A DNA stretch of 40,344 bases. It comes from Spirochaetes bacterium ADurb.BinA120. GTDB taxonomy: Bacteria; Spirochaetota; UBA4802; UBA5368. Made by a program: the position numbers and the translations under genes. Positions 33,685 to 40,344 of the stretch are shown one piece after another; the stretch's first letter is position 1; every line of letters begins with the position of its first letter. The stretch covers positions 1-40,344 of the forward strand of contig MVZN01000023.1 of NCBI GenBank assembly GCA_002069125.1. Reading direction: 5' to 3'. The notes under the pieces are model-generated. The model did not search any database, was not told the DNA's origin, and worked only from the letters and a program-made list of their open reading frames with translations.

Positions 33685-33957
33685 CTAACGCCGTATGAAG
33701 ATCATGTCGTATTTTTCCTTCTGCTCGGCAGCCATATATCTCTTTAGCGCCTCGTAATCGACGCCGTGGACAGCGGCCGCCTCGCGCAGCAGGGTCTCCC
33801 GCTGGGACATCGACTGCCTCTCGTCGAAGCTTTCCTCGAACTCCCGCTGCAGGTAGTCGTTCCAGACCCCCCGGAATATGTTTTCGTCAATGGGCCTGGT
33901 CCTGCAGGCCTGTAGAGAAAAGAGGGCGCACAGCAAGAGCAAATATAAACGCTTCAC
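33685..33957 (-). CDS. Small lipoprotein upstream of ctpA
   Basis: The 90-residue product begins with a short basic stretch, a hydrophobic core and the lipobox LQAC, so Cys18 is the likely lipidated residue. The mature part (about 72 residues) is charged and helical (REFEESFDERQSMSQRETLL), ending KYDMIFIRR. I recognise no domain. As first gene of lipoprotein-ctpA-tsaD it may bind or guide the CtpA protease, as NlpI does for Prc, although it lacks TPR repeats. A small spirochaete- or delta-like envelope lipoprotein of unrelated function is equally possible. Confidence 0.75.
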   Translation of the reverse strand: MKRLYLLLLCALFSLQACRTRPIDENIFRGVWNDYLQREFEESFDERQSMSQRETLLREAAAVHGVDYEALKRYMAAEQKEKYDMIFIRR

Positions 33958-34007
33958 GATGGACTCCCGGATGCCATGGTTGGATTGCCGCTCGGTACGG
34001 CAAAAGG

Positions 34008-34036
34008 ATATTCGCGCGCGGCACGGCCTGTGTCAA
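34008..34036 (-). promoter_or_regulatory. Promoter of the lipoprotein-ctpA-tsaD operon
   Basis: Leftward TTGACA (34036-34031, perfect), 17-base spacer, GAATAT (34013-34008). It lies in the 97-base gap after the Nudix gene. Confidence 0.5.
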
Positions 34037-34054
34037 TGAAATAAATCGACGGGA

Positions 34055-34660
34055 TCACGGGCGGATGGGGGCGAGCATCTTTGCCGCGAAATCGGTCAGA
34101 ATACGGGCGGTCATCCCCCATATCTCGAAATTCCTGAAATAATAATAATACACATTGTACATCTCCCCCTCGAATTCGACCCTCTGCACTCTGCCGAACT
34201 CTCTGTTGACGAACATCGAGAGAGGCACCTCCACGTAGTCCTCTATCTCGTCCCGGTTTATCTTATACTCGTAGGGAAAGGGTATAATCCCGATATAGCT
34301 GACCACCTGAAAACCCGCAATGGAGATGAAATCGTCGAAGCGGCCCAACACGTCGATATCCCCCGGCCTAACCCCTACCTCCTCCTCGGTCTCGCGAAGC
34401 GCGGTGCGCAGAAAATCCCCATCGTCCTCGTCATACCCGCCTCCCGGAAGGGCCATTTGTCCCTTGTGCGTTCCGACCTTTTCCGTTCTTTTCGTTAGAA
34501 GAACATGGGGCACACCCCCGTCGTTCATGATGAGTATCATGACCGCGGCTGGACGAAAGCCCTCCCTTTGGATCGAACGGGGCGAATGGGCCGAAAGCCT
34601 CCGCCTTAGCTCCTCCTTGAAAGCGGTAAATTCATCCTCGTTCTCGAAGCGCATCTTCAT
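34055..34660 (-). CDS. CoA-pyrophosphatase-type Nudix hydrolase
   Basis: The 201-residue protein has a Nudix box GGGYDEDDGDFLRTALRE followed by TEEEVGV. Upstream of it is the CoA-family signature LLTKRTEKVGTHKGQMALPGG in part (key residues Arg, His, Lys, Gly, Gln), as in NudL/UPF0035 CoA diphosphatases. These cleave CoA or acyl-CoA to 4'-phosphopantetheine compounds and 3',5'-ADP. GGAG precedes the ATG at 34660. The gene overlaps the fumarase beta stop by 29 bases and is last in the hyp-fum run. Confidence 0.87.
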   Translation of the reverse strand: MKMRFENEDEFTAFKEELRRRLSAHSPRSIQREGFRPAAVMILIMNDGGVPHVLLTKRTEKVGTHKGQMALPGGGYDEDDGDFLRTALRETEEEVGVRPGDIDVLGRFDDFISIAGFQVVSYIGIIPFPYEYKINRDEIEDYVEVPLSMFVNREFGRVQRVEFEGEMYNVYYYYFRNFEIWGMTARILTDFAAKMLAPIRP

Positions 34661-35180
34661 ACAGGTCTCCGCCGTGGATATCGTTGATAACGATGGCCGG
34701 GAAATCGGCCACCTCGAGTTTGAGCATCGCCTCGGGCCCGAGGTCGTCGAAGGCGATTACCATGGAGGAGCGGATCCTCTTTGAAAGATAGGCCCCGGCC
34801 CCGCCGAAGGAGGCGAAATATACGGCGCCGTGGGCGCGCATCGCCTCCCGCGCCTCCGGCGATCGCCGCCCCTTTCCTATAAATCCCCTTACGCCCGCGC
34901 GGCACATGGCTTCCGCAAACGGGTCCATCCTGTACGAGCTCGTGGGACCGGCCGAGCCTATGGGTTTTCCCGGCGGCGCCGGGCTCGGCCCCATGAAATA
35001 TATCACCTGGCCCCGCGGATCGAACGGGAGATTCGCCCCTTCCTCGATCATGCTCGTTATGCGCTCGTGCGCCTTGTCGCGCGCGACATAGAGCGTGCCC
35101 GAAAAGAGCACGCTGTCGCCGGCTCGAAGCATTACGGCCGAACCCTCGTCAAGCGGGGCCCGCAGGGCAATCCAGTTCAC
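34632..35180 (-). CDS. Class I (Fe-S) fumarate hydratase/tartrate dehydratase, beta subunit
   Basis: Starting at GTG 35180, the product has 182 residues, the usual beta length. AGAGGG stands four bases upstream and GTGA overlaps the alpha stop by four bases. Conserved swivelling-domain elements are visible: GDSVLFSGTLYVARDKAHER, GPSPAPPGKPIGSAGPTSS in part, GKGRRS and the late FPAIVINDIHGGDLY. It forms the mobile half of the active site and closes on the alpha subunit. A longer ATG start at 35213 would overlap alpha by 37 bases and adds nothing. Fumarate versus tartrate specificity cannot be decided. Confidence 0.9.
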   Translation of the reverse strand: MNWIALRAPLDEGSAVMLRAGDSVLFSGTLYVARDKAHERITSMIEEGANLPFDPRGQVIYFMGPSPAPPGKPIGSAGPTSSYRMDPFAEAMCRAGVRGFIGKGRRSPEAREAMRAHGAVYFASFGGAGAYLSKRIRSSMVIAFDDLGPEAMLKLEVADFPAIVINDIHGGDLYEDALRERG

Positions 35181-36028
35181 AACACCCTCTTCGCGTATCT
35201 CAGCGAGTGGCAATTAAGATTGAGGGCCACCGGAAGGGTCGCTATATGTGTCGGCGCGGCCTCGATGTACACGGCCGCCGCCGTCGAGACGCCGCCAAAA
35301 CCCAGGGGGCCCACCCCTGTTTTGTTGAGCCTTTCGAGGATCCGGCTTTCGAGCCCCGCGTAAAAGGGATCCGGGTGCACGCTCCCCACGCCGCGAAGCA
35401 CCGCCCGCTTTGCGTTCAGCATGGCCAGGTCGGCCGTACCCCCTATTCCCACGCCCAAAAAAAGCGGCGGGCAGGGATTCGGCCCGGCCTCAACGACCCG
35501 CTCCGTGATATAATCCATTATCTCGTCTATTGAAACAGTGGGCCTGAACATTCGCAGGCAGCTCATGTTCTCCGAACCGCCCCCCTTGAGATATACGGTA
35601 ATACCGACACGATCGCCGGAGACGATATCCGTGTGAATGAAACAGGGGGTATTGGTGCCGGTATTGGCGCGGGTAAGAGGGTCGGCCACTATGGATTTTC
35701 GAAGATACAGCCGCTCGTAGGCCTCCAGCACGCCCCGGTCCAGCGCGTCGCGAAGGCTTTCGCCCTCGAGCGAGACGTCCTGTCCGATGTCACAGAATAC
35801 AATAGTCGCGCCGCAGTCCTGGCAAAGCGGAAGCCTTTCCTTTCGGGCTATCGAGGCGTTCTCTACAATGACGCCAAGCGTATGCCGGGCCATCTCGAAG
35901 CGCTCGCGTCCGCGCATGGCTTCATAGATCTCCTCCACTCCGGGCGGCATTGCAAAGCTCGCCCGCTCCACAAGCTCGCCTACAGCCCCGGCAACGATCT
36001 CAGTGGGTATCAAACGCCTATTCCCCAT
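35177..36028 (-). CDS. Class I (Fe-S) fumarate hydratase/tartrate dehydratase, alpha subunit
   Basis: Starting at ATG 36028, behind GGGAGG, the product has 283 residues as expected for the alpha chain. The three cysteines of the oxygen-sensitive [4Fe-4S] cluster lie in LCQDCGATI, NMSCLRMF and NPCPPLFLG, and the GIGGTADLAMLNAK block is present. The enzyme interconverts fumarate and malate. It overlaps the hypC stop by 11 bases and is coupled to the beta gene. A further upstream extension to 36139 is only hypC read in another frame. Confidence 0.92.
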   Translation of the reverse strand: MGNRRLIPTEIVAGAVGELVERASFAMPPGVEEIYEAMRGRERFEMARHTLGVIVENASIARKERLPLCQDCGATIVFCDIGQDVSLEGESLRDALDRGVLEAYERLYLRKSIVADPLTRANTGTNTPCFIHTDIVSGDRVGITVYLKGGGSENMSCLRMFRPTVSIDEIMDYITERVVEAGPNPCPPLFLGVGIGGTADLAMLNAKRAVLRGVGSVHPDPFYAGLESRILERLNKTGVGPLGFGGVSTAAAVYIEAAPTHIATLPVALNLNCHSLRYAKRVL

Positions 36029-36272
36029 CCGGCCTCCCGGTAGTTCCATCGTCCCCCAGGGCCCGATGGTATTCGTCCCAGGCGGCCTCCATCTCCCGCG
36101 CCGATTCGGGGTCCAGCCGCTCGATAACGAAGCCGGCATGTATGATCACCCTGTCGCCGACCGAAACCTCCGGCATCATCACGATGTTCACAAATCTCTC
36201 GACGCCATAGGCCTCGGCAAGGGCTCGATTTCCCTCAACCCGCTTGATCGTCATCGGAACCGCAAGACACAT
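36018..36272 (-). CDS. hypC: [NiFe]-hydrogenase assembly chaperone HypC
   Basis: The 84-residue protein begins MCLAVPMTI, with the essential Cys2 that carries the iron-cyanide/CO unit after removal of Met1. It continues with VSVGDRVIIHAGFVIERLD, the conserved HypC core. The C-terminal 20 residues are polar. HypC shuttles the Fe(CN)2CO group between HypD and the hydrogenase large subunit. It lies 63 bases after hypE and overlaps fumarase alpha by 11 bases, so the order is F-D-E-C and not the more familiar C-D-E. Confidence 0.96.
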   Translation of the reverse strand: MCLAVPMTIKRVEGNRALAEAYGVERFVNIVMMPEVSVGDRVIIHAGFVIERLDPESAREMEAAWDEYHRALGDDGTTGRPDGE

Positions 36273-36335
36273 AAATAGTCTCCTTTTACAAACCCGCTGT
36301 CAGGCTAATTGCCCTTCGATTTCAACACCGGCTTC

Positions 36336-37337
36336 TCAGCATATCCGGGGAAGCTGCTCCTCCAGGAGCACCGGCAATATGCGCCTGCCTCCTATCCTGG
36401 TTTCGAGATAGGCCCTACCGGGATGAGCCTCCGTGACCCTGCCTATTACCGCGGCGCTGGAGCCCTCCGGAAGGGAGCGCATCGACTCGACAATGGCTTC
36501 AGCGTCCCCGCCCCGCGCAATCATGAGGACCTTGCCCTCGTTCGCCGCGTACAGCGGGTCGATGCCGAGCATCTCGGAAACGCCTCTCACCTCGTCTCTT
36601 ATCGGTAGTTCCGACTCGTAAAGGCCGATCCCAAAAGGAGCCCCTTTAACGATCTCGTTAAGGACCGAGGCCACCCCTCCCCGCGTCGGGTCGCGCATGA
36701 ACTTCACGCTTCCCGGAAAAGCGGCCGTCACCCTTGCTATCAGCCGGTTCATCGGCGCGCAATCAGAAACAAGCCCCCGGCTGAAACTCAGATCGTTACG
36801 CAGCGCCATGATCGACATGCCATGGTCGCCGATGAATCCGTTTATAATGACCGCGTCCCCCGGCTCAAGCTCCCTGCGCTCGGCTCCGCGTTCAAGTATA
36901 CCAATCCCGGCGGTATTAATAAAAATTTTATCGGCCTTGCCCCTCTCCACCACCTTTGTGTCGCCCGTAACTATCGCGACCCCGGCCCGGTCGGCGGCCT
37001 CGCGCATCGAAGATAGAATGCGCTCGAGCACGGCAATCTCAAGGCCCTCTTCCAGGAGGAGGGCGCAGCTCAGATACAGCGGACGCGCCCCCATCACCGC
37101 CAGGTCGTTCACCGTACCGTTTACGGCAAGCGAGCCTATGGTCCCGCCCGGAAACTCCAGAGGGGTTATGGTAAAGGTGTCGGTGGTAAAGGCTATTCTT
37201 TCGAGGCCTATGGCGAGAATCGCCGAGTCGTCGAGCTGGACACTCTCGGGGCCAAGTACGCGGCGTATGTGGCCGGCGATCAATTCGTTCATCAGTTTTC
37301 CGCCGCTTCCGTGCCCGGCGAGGATCCGGCCCTCCAT
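36336..37337 (-). CDS. hypE: Hydrogenase maturation protein HypE
   Basis: The 333-residue product starts MEGRILAGHGSGGKLM, contains LDDSAI, GTVNDLAVMGA, VTGDTKVV, FMRDPTRGGVA and ends PRIC. The terminal cysteine accepts carbamoyl from HypF and is dehydrated to thiocyanate, the cyanide donor for the NiFe site. The ATG at 37337 overlaps the hypD stop by one base (TGATG). A longer frame to 37487 is hypD in another frame. Confidence 0.96.
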   Translation of the reverse strand: MEGRILAGHGSGGKLMNELIAGHIRRVLGPESVQLDDSAILAIGLERIAFTTDTFTITPLEFPGGTIGSLAVNGTVNDLAVMGARPLYLSCALLLEEGLEIAVLERILSSMREAADRAGVAIVTGDTKVVERGKADKIFINTAGIGILERGAERRELEPGDAVIINGFIGDHGMSIMALRNDLSFSRGLVSDCAPMNRLIARVTAAFPGSVKFMRDPTRGGVASVLNEIVKGAPFGIGLYESELPIRDEVRGVSEMLGIDPLYAANEGKVLMIARGGDAEAIVESMRSLPEGSSAAVIGRVTEAHPGRAYLETRIGGRRILPVLLEEQLPRIC

Positions 37338-38404
37338 CAAAGCCCCCCATATAGATAATAGGCCGAACATGGCCCTTCCGACGACACCATGCAGGGGCCG
37401 ACTGCGTTTTCCGGCGTGCACGCTTTCCCGAAAAGGCCGCAGTCGGTCGGCGCGATGAGCCCGCGCAGCAGTTCTCCGCATCGGCATCCCGCGTGCTCCC
37501 TCGCAGGAGGCGGCGTGACCGGGAAGCGCTTCTCGGCGTCGAACTCAAAGTATTCCTCGCGAAGGGCAAGCCCGCTTCCCGGAATAATGCCCAGGCCGCG
37601 CCAGTTTGCTTCGCATGCCTCGAACACCCGGTACATGATCTCCCGGGCCCTGACATTCCCGTCGTCGCGCACTGCCCGCCGATAGGCATTCTTCACTGCG
37701 TTACGCCCCTCGTCAATCATCCGCAAGAGCGTGACGACCCCAAGGATGAGGTCGCCCGCCTCGAAACCGGCAACCACGCAGGGCTTGCCGTAGTCCTCGG
37801 CCGCAAAGCGCCATGGGTCGAGTCCCGTAATTGCGCTTACATGCCCCGGCAGGATGAAACCGTCTATGGCCGTCTCTCCCGAGTCGAGAAGCGCTTTTAC
37901 GGCCGGCGGCGTAAGCTTGTTTCCGCACAATATGGAAAAATTTTTTATTCCCCTTTCGGCGGCGGCAAGCACCGTTGCGGCCTCCGTCGGCGCGGTCGTC
38001 TCGAAGCCAACGCTTAAAAAAACAACCTGGTTTTCAGGCCTTGCGGCGGCGAGTTCGAGCGCGTCGAGCGGCGAATAGACCACCTCCAGGGATAGTCCGC
38101 CCGCCCTTTCGCGTCCAAGCGAACTGTAAGACGAGGGCACCTTTACCATGTCCCCGAAGGTGGCCACTATAACGCCATGAACATGCGAGATCTCGATTGC
38201 CCGGTCCAGGTAGTCGTTCGGCGTCACGCATACGGGGCATCCGGGACCGTCGATCAGGGAAAGCTTTTCTGGGAATAGTCCCCGCACACCGGTGCGGAAG
38301 AATTCCGTGGTGTGCGTGCCGCAGACCTCCATGATGCGCAGTTCCCGCTCCAGTCGGAGGGAACGAAGGGCGCCGGCCTGTGATTTTATGCCATCATCAT
38401 CCAT
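37337..38404 (-). CDS. hypD: Hydrogenase maturation protein HypD
   Basis: The 355-residue Fe-S scaffold has the catalytic CGTHT near residue 28, GPGCPVCVTP near 60-70, and the SVGFETTAP and LPGHVSAITG motifs. The C-terminal cysteines around CRCGELL and CGLFG ligate its [4Fe-4S] cluster. HypD assembles Fe(CN)2CO with HypC. Its start overlaps the hypF stop by eight bases. Confidence 0.96.
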   Translation of the reverse strand: MDDDGIKSQAGALRSLRLERELRIMEVCGTHTTEFFRTGVRGLFPEKLSLIDGPGCPVCVTPNDYLDRAIEISHVHGVIVATFGDMVKVPSSYSSLGRERAGGLSLEVVYSPLDALELAAARPENQVVFLSVGFETTAPTEAATVLAAAERGIKNFSILCGNKLTPPAVKALLDSGETAIDGFILPGHVSAITGLDPWRFAAEDYGKPCVVAGFEAGDLILGVVTLLRMIDEGRNAVKNAYRRAVRDDGNVRAREIMYRVFEACEANWRGLGIIPGSGLALREEYFEFDAEKRFPVTPPPAREHAGCRCGELLRGLIAPTDCGLFGKACTPENAVGPCMVSSEGPCSAYYLYGGL

Positions 38405-40344
38405 CTTTCAAATGTTCCCTTGCCACCGCTATCTGGCCGAGCGCGATACAGCCGTCGTTAAATGGTATTTTTTTCGGAAGATGGATGTCAAACCGTTTTT
38501 CCCGAAGGCCGTCCAGCATAAGGCCGAGCAGCAGCCTGTTCTGAAAGGCCCCCCCCGAAAGCGCCACGCGGTTTGGCCCCCCTTCCGACCTAATTCGCAC
38601 AGCGATTTCCACCGAGGTCTTCGCTATCGCGGCGTGGAACGCATAGGCCGCGGCTTCTACACCGGCGCCCCCGCGGAAGAGGGACATGACCCGCTCCACA
38701 AGCGCCTTTGTGGAGATCACGGCCGGAGCGTCCCCCGTAAGCGGGACTGACCAGCCGTCCTCACGCCAATAGGCCGCACCGCGGAGGGCCGCCTCTTCCA
38801 AAAGCATCGCGGCCTCAGCCTCGGCGCTGACCGTTTCCGTTAGCCCGAGAATCGCCGCCACCCCGTCGAAGAGCCGCCCGATGCTGCACGTCTCCGGGCA
38901 ATTGATGTTTTTCTCGATCAGTTCGCACGCCATGGCCGTTTCATCGTCCCTGCGCATGAACGGATACTCTTTTCCATAGAGACCGTACAGCAGCGCGACG
39001 CCGATCTTCCATACGTCACGGATCGCGCTCTCACCGCCGGGAAGCGGAAAGTATGCAAAATGCGCGCGGCGATCGAAGGAACGCCTGTCCGCCACGAGGA
39101 ACTCGGCGCCCCACAGATGTCCGTCCGTGCCATAACCGGTGCCGTCGAACGCGATACCGATCACTTTTCCCCGAAGATTGCGCTCCTCCATCACCGAAGC
39201 GATGTGAGCGTGATGATGCTGAACCATAATCTTCCGCAGGCCCGCGGCCTCCAATTCCTCCGCGAGCGCCGTGGTGAAATACCCCGGATGCAGATCGCAG
39301 GCGACGACGCCCGGATCGAATCGATAGATATCGCGAAAACGGCCCATCTCGGCGCGATACAGGTCGTTCGCAGACGGCGACTCCAGGTCGCCGATAAACT
39401 GGGACATGACGGCAGCCCCCCCTCGCGCGAAGGCGAAGGAGCTTTTTAAATCCCCTCCAGCGGCGAACACCTCCGCACCCGCGCCCGAGAGCGGTATAGG
39501 CACCGGCACATGGCCGCGCGAGCGCCGCACGAAGAAGGGCATGCCCCTTTCCACGAAGAGCACGCTGTCGTCGCTCCACTGTTCGATCTCGCGGTTATAG
39601 ACTACGAAAAAGTCCGCTATCCTTCCAAGCTTAACGAACGCATCCCGGTCGCGGTATGTTATGGGCTCGTCTGCGACATTACCGCTCGTCATTACCAGCA
39701 CCATTTCGGGATCTATGTCGAAAAGCATGTGTTGGAAGGGGGCATAGGGCAGCATAAGTCCGATAAAACTCAGGCCCGGGGCCACATGGCGGCTGATTGT
39801 TTCGTTTTTTTCCTTCATAAGTATTATTGGCCGCTCTTTCGACAGAAGCAGGGATTTTTCCGCTTCGCCGATATACAGAAACTCTCCGGCCCTTTCGAGG
39901 TTTGCGGCCATCAGCGCAAAGGGCTTGAAGGGTCGCCCTTTTCTTCTCCTAAGTTCGAACACCGAACCGTCATTCTCGGCGTCACAGGCCAGAAGGTAGC
40001 CCCCGACCCCCTTTATCGCGACTATGGCCCCGGCTCGAAGCCTCGCCGCGGTCATTACCGCTATTTCCCGGCCGTCACTGGAAAGCGAGGTCCCATTCGC
40101 GTCGCAAAGCTCCATGTGTGGACCGCACGCTGGACAGGCGTTCGGCTGGGTGTGAAAACGCCGATCGAGCGGGTCGGCATACTCCTTCGAACAGGCCGGG
40201 CACATGGTGAAGGACGCCATGGAGGTGTTTTTTCTGTCGTAGGGAATGTCGTGCACGATACTGAAGCGCGGGCCGCAGTTGGTGCAGGTTATGAAGGGAT
40301 AGGCGAAACGCCTGTCATCGGGGCTGCGAAGCTCCGCCAGGCAC
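38397..40344 (-). CDS. hypF: Carbamoyltransferase HypF, N-terminus cut by window edge
   Basis: About 648 residues are visible and the frame is open at the right edge, so the N-terminal acylphosphatase domain is outside. What remains begins in the zinc-finger region (CTNCGPRF, then CPACSKEY and CPACGPHM). It continues through the YrdC-like domain (GAIVAIKGVGGYLLACDA) and the Kae1-like domain with QHHHAHIASVMEE, FDGTGYGTDG, and GGAFQNRLLL near the end. HypF makes carbamoyl-adenylate and carbamoylates the HypE terminal Cys. It is the first visible gene of hypF-D-E-C-fumarase-Nudix; hypA, hypB and the hydrogenase itself are not in this window. Confidence 0.95.
   Translation of the reverse strand, partial: CLAELRSPDDRRFAYPFITCTNCGPRFSIVHDIPYDRKNTSMASFTMCPACSKEYADPLDRRFHTQPNACPACGPHMELCDANGTSLSSDGREIAVMTAARLRAGAIVAIKGVGGYLLACDAENDGSVFELRRRKGRPFKPFALMAANLERAGEFLYIGEAEKSLLLSKERPIILMKEKNETISRHVAPGLSFIGLMLPYAPFQHMLFDIDPEMVLVMTSGNVADEPITYRDRDAFVKLGRIADFFVVYNREIEQWSDDSVLFVERGMPFFVRRSRGHVPVPIPLSGAGAEVFAAGGDLKSSFAFARGGAAVMSQFIGDLESPSANDLYRAEMGRFRDIYRFDPGVVACDLHPGYFTTALAEELEAAGLRKIMVQHHHAHIASVMEERNLRGKVIGIAFDGTGYGTDGHLWGAEFLVADRRSFDRRAHFAYFPLPGGESAIRDVWKIGVALLYGLYGKEYPFMRRDDETAMACELIEKNINCPETCSIGRLFDGVAAILGLTETVSAEAEAAMLLEEAALRGAAYWREDGWSVPLTGDAPAVISTKALVERVMSLFRGGAGVEAAAYAFHAAIAKTSVEIAVRIRSEGGPNRVALSGGAFQNRLLLGLMLDGLREKRFDIHLPKKIPFNDGCIALGQIAVAREHLKDG

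Overview
This looks like a chromosomal segment of a GC-rich, diderm, probably anaerobic or facultative bacterium. The evidence is a lipoprotein with a lipobox, a twin-arginine exported flavoprotein, an RNase J, a K+-dependent membrane pyrophosphatase, an HdrD-like membrane iron-sulfur oxidoreductase and [NiFe]-hydrogenase maturation genes. I cannot place it securely. A Spirochaetota (Leptospira-side) or deltaproteobacteria-like lineage would fit the gene mix, including metX-metW and the AGPS-like oxidase. Most genes are ordinary core functions packed into short operons with start/stop overlaps.

Layout. 1-4000: a leftward operon of a FadR-type regulator, glycerol-3-phosphate dehydrogenase (glpD) and an alkyldihydroxyacetonephosphate synthase-like oxidase that runs off the left edge. 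Its promoter carries a perfect TGGTC-C-GACCA palindrome. 4180-5300: an exported nitroreductase-like protein. 5300-8890: an accessory patch with two tandem TPM-domain paralogues, palindromic repeats, a damaged hicAB pair and an AraC-regulator fragment. 8892-13874: ftsK, then dut-rnj. 14163-16590: a TPR protein, tRNA-Val(CAC) and an EAL phosphodiesterase. 16624-18733: galK and an unrecognised gene with a strong promoter and a 25-bp palindromic operator. 18950-19070: an AT-rich tract next to three DnaA boxes. 19200-23841: metX-metW-uvrB-nadC. 23911-24147: a probable small gene with its own terminator. 24497-29418: the HdrD/NarI-like oxidoreductase, hppA and a small membrane protein. 29426-31305: an unknown protein and a GGDEF cyclase transcribed divergently. 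31309-33957: lipoprotein-ctpA-tsaD. 34055-40344: a leftward run hypF-hypD-hypE-hypC-fumarase alpha-fumarase beta-CoA Nudix hydrolase, with hypF cut by the right edge.

How the parts work together. The left operon suggests control of glycerol-3-phosphate/DHAP flux into ether-type lipid by an acyl-CoA-like signal. The HdrD/NarI-like enzyme and HppA are energy-conserving membrane proteins. The hyp genes imply a [NiFe] hydrogenase elsewhere, with an oxygen-sensitive class I fumarase in the same transcription unit. I did not find a clearly new multi-gene defence or mobile system. The most unusual items are the FadR-operator/ether-lipid operon, the DnaA-box cluster, the palindrome-controlled unknown gene and the TPM duplication that runs into a broken hicAB locus.
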